A stretch of 64,000 nt of DNA from Palsa-295 sp963781105 (lineage in GTDB: Bacteria > Acidobacteriota > Terriglobia > Acidiferrales > UBA7541), in contig CAWAED010000015.1 in NCBI GenBank assembly GCA_963781105.1, positions 62,001 through 126,000 of the forward strand. Direction: 5' to 3'. Numbering within the stretch: the first letter of the stretch is position 1; every line of letters begins with the position of its first letter. Below the pieces are notes generated by a model. That model was not told the origin of the DNA. It did not search any database and saw nothing but the letters and a program-made list of their open reading frames with translations. Below, in pieces: positions 60,622 to 64,000 of this stretch. A program made the position numbers and the translations under genes.

Positions 60622-60869
60622 TTTTCCCTCTAGCTCGAGGATTCAACAATCCGAGGTCAAAAAATAGCTTATACCCAACAGTGACGACCGCACAGACCTG
60701 AATTCTAGGGATGCCGCTCGTCGGGCCGTAGTTTCGCTCCGGCTGACGATCTTGTAACTACACTAATATCGGTAGTTTCTTTCGACCGATGCTGGCATGA
60801 GCAACGGTGCTTGGCGCTAGAAGAGCTCCCGATTGCTCGCTGGCAAAGCAACCGTCGTCAGCCAAAAGG

Positions 60870-61811
60870 CTACGCCCCGCCGAAATTTGCTTTGTACCAA
60901 TTCCAAGTTCGACGCAAACCCTCCTCGAAATGAACGCGCGGGTCATAGTCGAGCAGTTTGCGCGCGAGCGAAATATCGGCCTGCGAATCACGGATGTCGC
61001 CGGTACGCGGCTGTTCGTATTTTGCCTGGATTTTCTTTCCACTGACTTTTTCGAGCAGCAGCAGGACTTGATTGATCGTAATCCGTGCACCCGTTCCGCC
61101 GTTGAAGACTTTTCCCGACGCATTCTCCTTCTCGCAAGCGAGCAACGTCTCTTCCACAATATTTTCGATATACGTGAAATCGCGGGACTGTTCGCCGTCG
61201 CCATATACCACTGGCGGCTGCCCTTGAATCACCGCGAGCATGAATCGCGACAACACGCCCGAGTACTGTGAGGTGGGGTCTTGACGCGGTCCGAATACGT
61301 TGAAGTAGCGGATACACGCATTTTCCAATCCATAGACGCGGCCAAAGACTTGCGCATAAAGTTCGCCGACAAACTTGGTGACGCCGTAAGGAGAAATAGG
61401 CTCGGGCGACATGCTTTCTATTTTTGGCAGCGATGGAGTTTCGCCATACGCCGAGGAAGACGCCGCGAGGACAATCCGCCGCACCTTTGCGTCGCGAGCG
61501 GCGACAAGTACGTTCAGCGTTCCGTCTATATTCACGTGGTTCGTTTCCAGCGGATCCAGCACGGAGCGCGGGACGGACGTGCGGGCTGCAAGATGGATCA
61601 CGTAGTCAACTCCGTGGCAGGACGCTTGCACCGCAGCGAGATCGGTGATATTGCCGATGCGAAGGTCGATCTTGTCTCGCACAGCGGCGAGGTTCGCCTC
61701 GTTGCCGCTCGAAAGGTCGTCCAGCACGACTACCTTCTGGCCTCGACGAACGAGTTCATCCACCAAGTTCGAACCGATGAATCCGGCGCCGCCGGTGACA
61801 AGGTAACGCAC
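60870..61811 (-). CDS. NAD-dependent nucleotide-sugar epimerase (GalE/WbpP-like)
   Basis: The 313-residue product has YLVTGGAGFIGSNLVDELVR, YVIHLAARTSVPRSVLDP, ASSSAYGETP and the active-site YGVTKFVGELYAQVFG. It should interconvert a UDP- or dTDP-sugar, but the exact substrate is not certain. The start is GTG 61811, 10 bases after AAGGAG; the open frame to 61952 has no homology. It lies 248 bases upstream of the rml set on the same strand. Confidence 0.9.
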   Translation of the reverse strand: MRYLVTGGAGFIGSNLVDELVRRGQKVVVLDDLSSGNEANLAAVRDKIDLRIGNITDLAAVQASCHGVDYVIHLAARTSVPRSVLDPLETNHVNIDGTLNVLVAARDAKVRRIVLAASSSAYGETPSLPKIESMSPEPISPYGVTKFVGELYAQVFGRVYGLENACIRYFNVFGPRQDPTSQYSGVLSRFMLAVIQGQPPVVYGDGEQSRDFTYIENIVEETLLACEKENASGKVFNGGTGARITINQVLLLLEKVSGKKIQAKYEQPRTGDIRDSQADISLARKLLDYDPRVHFEEGLRRTWNWYKANFGGA

Positions 61812-61976
61812 CTCGGAAGCTCTCCTTCTGCGAAACTGGGACCGAACGTCGAACCGATCACATGCTTCGACTTCGCCGCGGCCCAAACGCGAACAGTTTA
61901 TGTCGATTGCCGGGTTCACGCCGCCGTGGGAGACAATTGTAAGGGAACACATCGCGTTTGCAATGCGGTGCTTACC

Positions 61977-63518
61977 TTACGATGAACGGCGCGCCAGATG
62001 GCGATCGGCGTTGATCCACAGGATGCCACCAATCATGAGCGCAATCGAAAGCGGAAGATTCACCAGCGAAAATGATCGGCCGCTGATTGACACGAGAACA
62101 CACTCAAGCAGCGTTGGCACCATTAAGATGGCAACCCCAAGAGTGACATACCCGGCAAACCTGTTACGCGGCATTTGTCTTGCGGCGATTCCCAAGAGCA
62201 CTCCGGCTGGAAAAAAGACGAGCACATAGTAAATATAATTGTAGCCGGCAAGCTCAGACGACTTGACTCTGTGACCGACCAACATCGCGAGCGTCGCGCC
62301 GGGCCCTAGCTTGTACTGGATGGCCTGAGGTTTTCCATCCACGTAAAGGGAGAGATTCGAGCCGTCATAGGAATAAAGGATGTCGCGAGTTTCGCCGCTC
62401 TTGAACACCTCCGGGACGTGCGCGACCAGCTGAGATTTCTTCGCGGAAATGCCGTTGCGAAACCAGAATACCAGTGCCGTTCCGTCTTGACGCACGTTCA
62501 AATCGGCCGAACCTGACGGTTGGGAAATTGAGAGAATGCGCGCATCTGGCCCATTCGCTTTTGCTGGCGTGCAAACGATCCGTAAGGCGAATTGATTCGT
62601 CTTTCGCAGGTCTTGGGCCAGGTGCGGCACTGCGCCTTTTGACGACACCCAGGATGAGCCGTCCAAAACGAGAAAGTCTGTCTCCGGATGCGCCGGAAGC
62701 TTGGGAGTCCACACCAAATCGTCTGGAAGATTTGAGCCGCTGCGCAGAGGCGCCGTGGGCGAAAACTCAAAAGATACGAGCAAGCCCGGTTCGCCAAGAT
62801 CCGGACCGATCGACGCGAAGATTCGTCTCGCCTCATCGTTTGAGATTGCGCGGTCCCAGATTTGTACCAGGCGAAATTGCCCAACCCAGGGGTCCTTGCC
62901 ACTCGCGTCATTACCAATACTAAGGAGCGCGTCCGTATTCCAGTTCTTTAACTGGACCTCTCGCTGCAAGGGAATCGAAGCCGCAAACGACAATCCAAAA
63001 TAGAGCACCAAGGCGGCTGCCGTGCGCCGGCCCGATAAGCGTGTTCCGAGGGCGCGTTCACACGCACCGAGAATGGGGAGGACGGTCGCGCTGAACACGT
63101 AGAACAACAGACAACCGACGACTGCGCCGGAAGAGTTCGTGAACACGTCTTCCCAGCCAGAATCGCGCCCCGGGATGTAAGTCTGCAAAAACTCAATCGT
63201 GTAAGAAAAACAAGCACCGACAATGAGCGCTGCAACGAAGGCGAAAAGGCGCGACTTGCCCCGTTCGCGCAGCTTTTCGGCAAGGCCGAACCCGAAGGGC
63301 GTGAATAACAACACGTTGAGGAACGCGTCATAAAAGCCCGCAGTCTTTAATGACTTCCCCAACAAGAAAGGGAATCTGACTCCGTCGGGGGTGTGGAAAT
63401 CGATACGAAAGGGGTAAAGCGTAAGAAACAGAATGCCGGCGACCGCGAGGATCAGAATGCGATTGGACCACGAATTACCGAAACTCTTGGAAGCCGAGCT
63501 AACCTGCCAACTCTCCAT
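61977..63518 (-). CDS. VanZ-LamG membrane protein
   Basis: The 513-residue product has an N-terminal VanZ-like domain (LFLTLYPFRIDFHTPDGVRF; NVLLFTPFGFGLAEKLRERG; FSYTIEFLQTYIPGRDSGWE then DVFTNSSGAVVG) with several membrane helices. An extracytoplasmic LamG/concanavalin-like region follows at about 200-430 (WVGQFRLVQIWDRAISNDEA; ILYSYDGSNLSLYVDGKPQA). A C-terminal set of about three to four helices closes it. VanZ-LamG proteins often occur near exopolysaccharide genes. ATG 63518 (MESWQVSS) is likely; 63554 is possible. Confidence 0.8.
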   Translation of the reverse strand: MESWQVSSASKSFGNSWSNRILILAVAGILFLTLYPFRIDFHTPDGVRFPFLLGKSLKTAGFYDAFLNVLLFTPFGFGLAEKLRERGKSRLFAFVAALIVGACFSYTIEFLQTYIPGRDSGWEDVFTNSSGAVVGCLLFYVFSATVLPILGACERALGTRLSGRRTAAALVLYFGLSFAASIPLQREVQLKNWNTDALLSIGNDASGKDPWVGQFRLVQIWDRAISNDEARRIFASIGPDLGEPGLLVSFEFSPTAPLRSGSNLPDDLVWTPKLPAHPETDFLVLDGSSWVSSKGAVPHLAQDLRKTNQFALRIVCTPAKANGPDARILSISQPSGSADLNVRQDGTALVFWFRNGISAKKSQLVAHVPEVFKSGETRDILYSYDGSNLSLYVDGKPQAIQYKLGPGATLAMLVGHRVKSSELAGYNYIYYVLVFFPAGVLLGIAARQMPRNRFAGYVTLGVAILMVPTLLECVLVSISGRSFSLVNLPLSIALMIGGILWINADRHLARRSS

Positions 63519-63689
63519 TACGCTAATGTCAAATTCCCCAGGATGTCGTCGCAAAGTCTAGCACAAAGGGCGAGTCTTCCTCGGATTGCCGCGCAATCGC
63601 ACCACGTTTTCGCCTCTCGCCGTAGTCTCGTTCAGGTATTCGAATACGAAACACACCGCTAAACCACTCTCACTAAAGAACTAAACCGA

Positions 63690-63735
63690 CCTGTCCGCGC
63701 GGGTGGTCAGGTGGGTAATAGACCGCGCGGACAGG
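63690..63735. repeat. Long inverted repeat in the divergent promoter region
   Basis: CCTGTCCGCGCGG (63690-63702) and CCGCGCGGACAGG (63723-63735) are perfect complements, with a 20-base loop. There is no T-run after it. It lies between the divergent VanZ and lipoprotein genes. Confidence 0.85.
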
Positions 63736-63811
63736 CGAAGAGACTTGAACCATCTCGGTTCCTCCGACCAGTAGTTGCGCCCTGCCTTCGCTCCCTACAC
63801 TGCATCGTGAC

Positions 63812-64000
63812 ATGAGAGTTCACATGCACAACCACGCAGGCCGGACTCCAGATTCGATTTCAAAGCCAAAAGTAATACGGCGAGGTTCGTCAACATACAT
63901 TGCCTTTTTGGCGACGCTCGCCATGGTCCTGGCGATTGTCGGACTCTCCAGTTGTGCCGGCTACACAAGCGCCGGGAAAACCAACCCCGGAAACCCTGGA
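63812..64000 (+). CDS. Lipoprotein (N-terminal part, truncated by the window end)
   Basis: The frame from ATG 63812 is open for 63 codons to the window edge. After a charged start (MRVHMHNHAGRTPDSISKP) it has a hydrophobic segment ending in a lipobox (LAMVLAIVGLSSCAGY), so it is probably exported and lipid-modified. The initial region is long for a signal peptide, so a downstream start at 63824 or the ATG near 63923 is possible. The rest of the protein is outside the window. Confidence 0.65.
   Translation, partial: MRVHMHNHAGRTPDSISKPKVIRRGSSTYIAFLATLAMVLAIVGLSSCAGYTSAGKTNPGNPG

Noticed and set aside
63735..63800. Possible tRNA near the hairpin before the final lipoprotein gene
   Set aside because: A GTTCAAGTC-like string on the minus strand resembles a T-loop, but no matching acceptor or anticodon stems could be formed.
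1..64000. CRISPR array, transposase or prophage integrase genes
   Set aside because: No regularly spaced identical repeats, DDE transposase or phage gene set was seen. XerC is the housekeeping recombinase by sequence and length, not an integrase of an island.

Overview
The window is bacterial chromosome, GC-rich by eye and densely coding, with no rRNA, tRNA, CRISPR array or transposase that I could recognise. The gene content points to an Acidobacteriota-type organism. It has a futalosine menaquinone set (MqnE with UbiA- and UbiX-type partners), many TPR proteins with signal peptides, Lol/LolA-like envelope proteins, an orphan selA, and short dispersed repeats of the CCGCAGAG and CACAGAT kinds. 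The taxonomic call is inference from gene content, not from a marker tree.

Layout, left half. 1-8.5 kb: a partial upstream gene end, the DNA-end-binding protein Ku, a secreted TPR protein, an exported-looking methyltransferase and an MDR quinone oxidoreductase. Next comes a divergent two-component pair, a sensor kinase with a periplasmic binding-like sensor and a REC-MEDS response regulator. This pair lies between the intact oxidoreductase and a second, truncated and frameshifted copy of its 3' end. A TetR regulator and a SnoaL-like gene broken by an in-frame TAG follow, with a perfect palindrome between them. 8.5-12.4 kb: a zinc alcohol dehydrogenase, an aldehyde dehydrogenase, a DinB-like protein, and a 0.7 kb stretch with two copies of a 93-bp repeat just ahead of xerC. 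13.4-23.9 kb: an outer-membrane protein, a YjbQ protein, the menaquinone genes, a small membrane protein, larB, selA, a coiled-coil protein and purH. 24-38 kb: a core housekeeping run of TPR protein, ispE, prs, rplY, pth, rpsF, rpsR, rplI (with a clear terminator), dnaB, alr, a PIN-TRAM protein, ispD, a small FtsH-ectodomain-like membrane protein, ispF and rlmB.

Right half. 38.5-43.2 kb: apt, acylphosphatase, a secreted protein, a HAD phosphatase, a PilZ protein and Ada. 43.2-47.4 kb: a minus-strand envelope cluster (lipoprotein, ABC permease, ABC ATPase, small membrane protein, LolA-like protein) that looks like a lipid or lipoprotein handling system. 47.5-53.2 kb: a minus-strand set ruvX, mltG, two unrecognised proteins and a large HEAT-PilZ protein. 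53.3-56.9 kb: an SPFH protein, an M28 peptidase and a LuxR-type regulator. 57.2-63.5 kb: rmlD, rmlC, rmlB and rmlA for dTDP-L-rhamnose, an NDP-sugar epimerase and a VanZ-LamG membrane protein. The last 189 bases begin a lipoprotein gene that runs off the edge.

The most distinctive features are the two-component cassette with its flanking repeats, the repeat unit before xerC, the FtsH-ectodomain-like protein overlapped on both sides inside the MEP-pathway run, and the linked ruvX-mltG-unknown-unknown set. None is demonstrated to be a new system from sequence alone.
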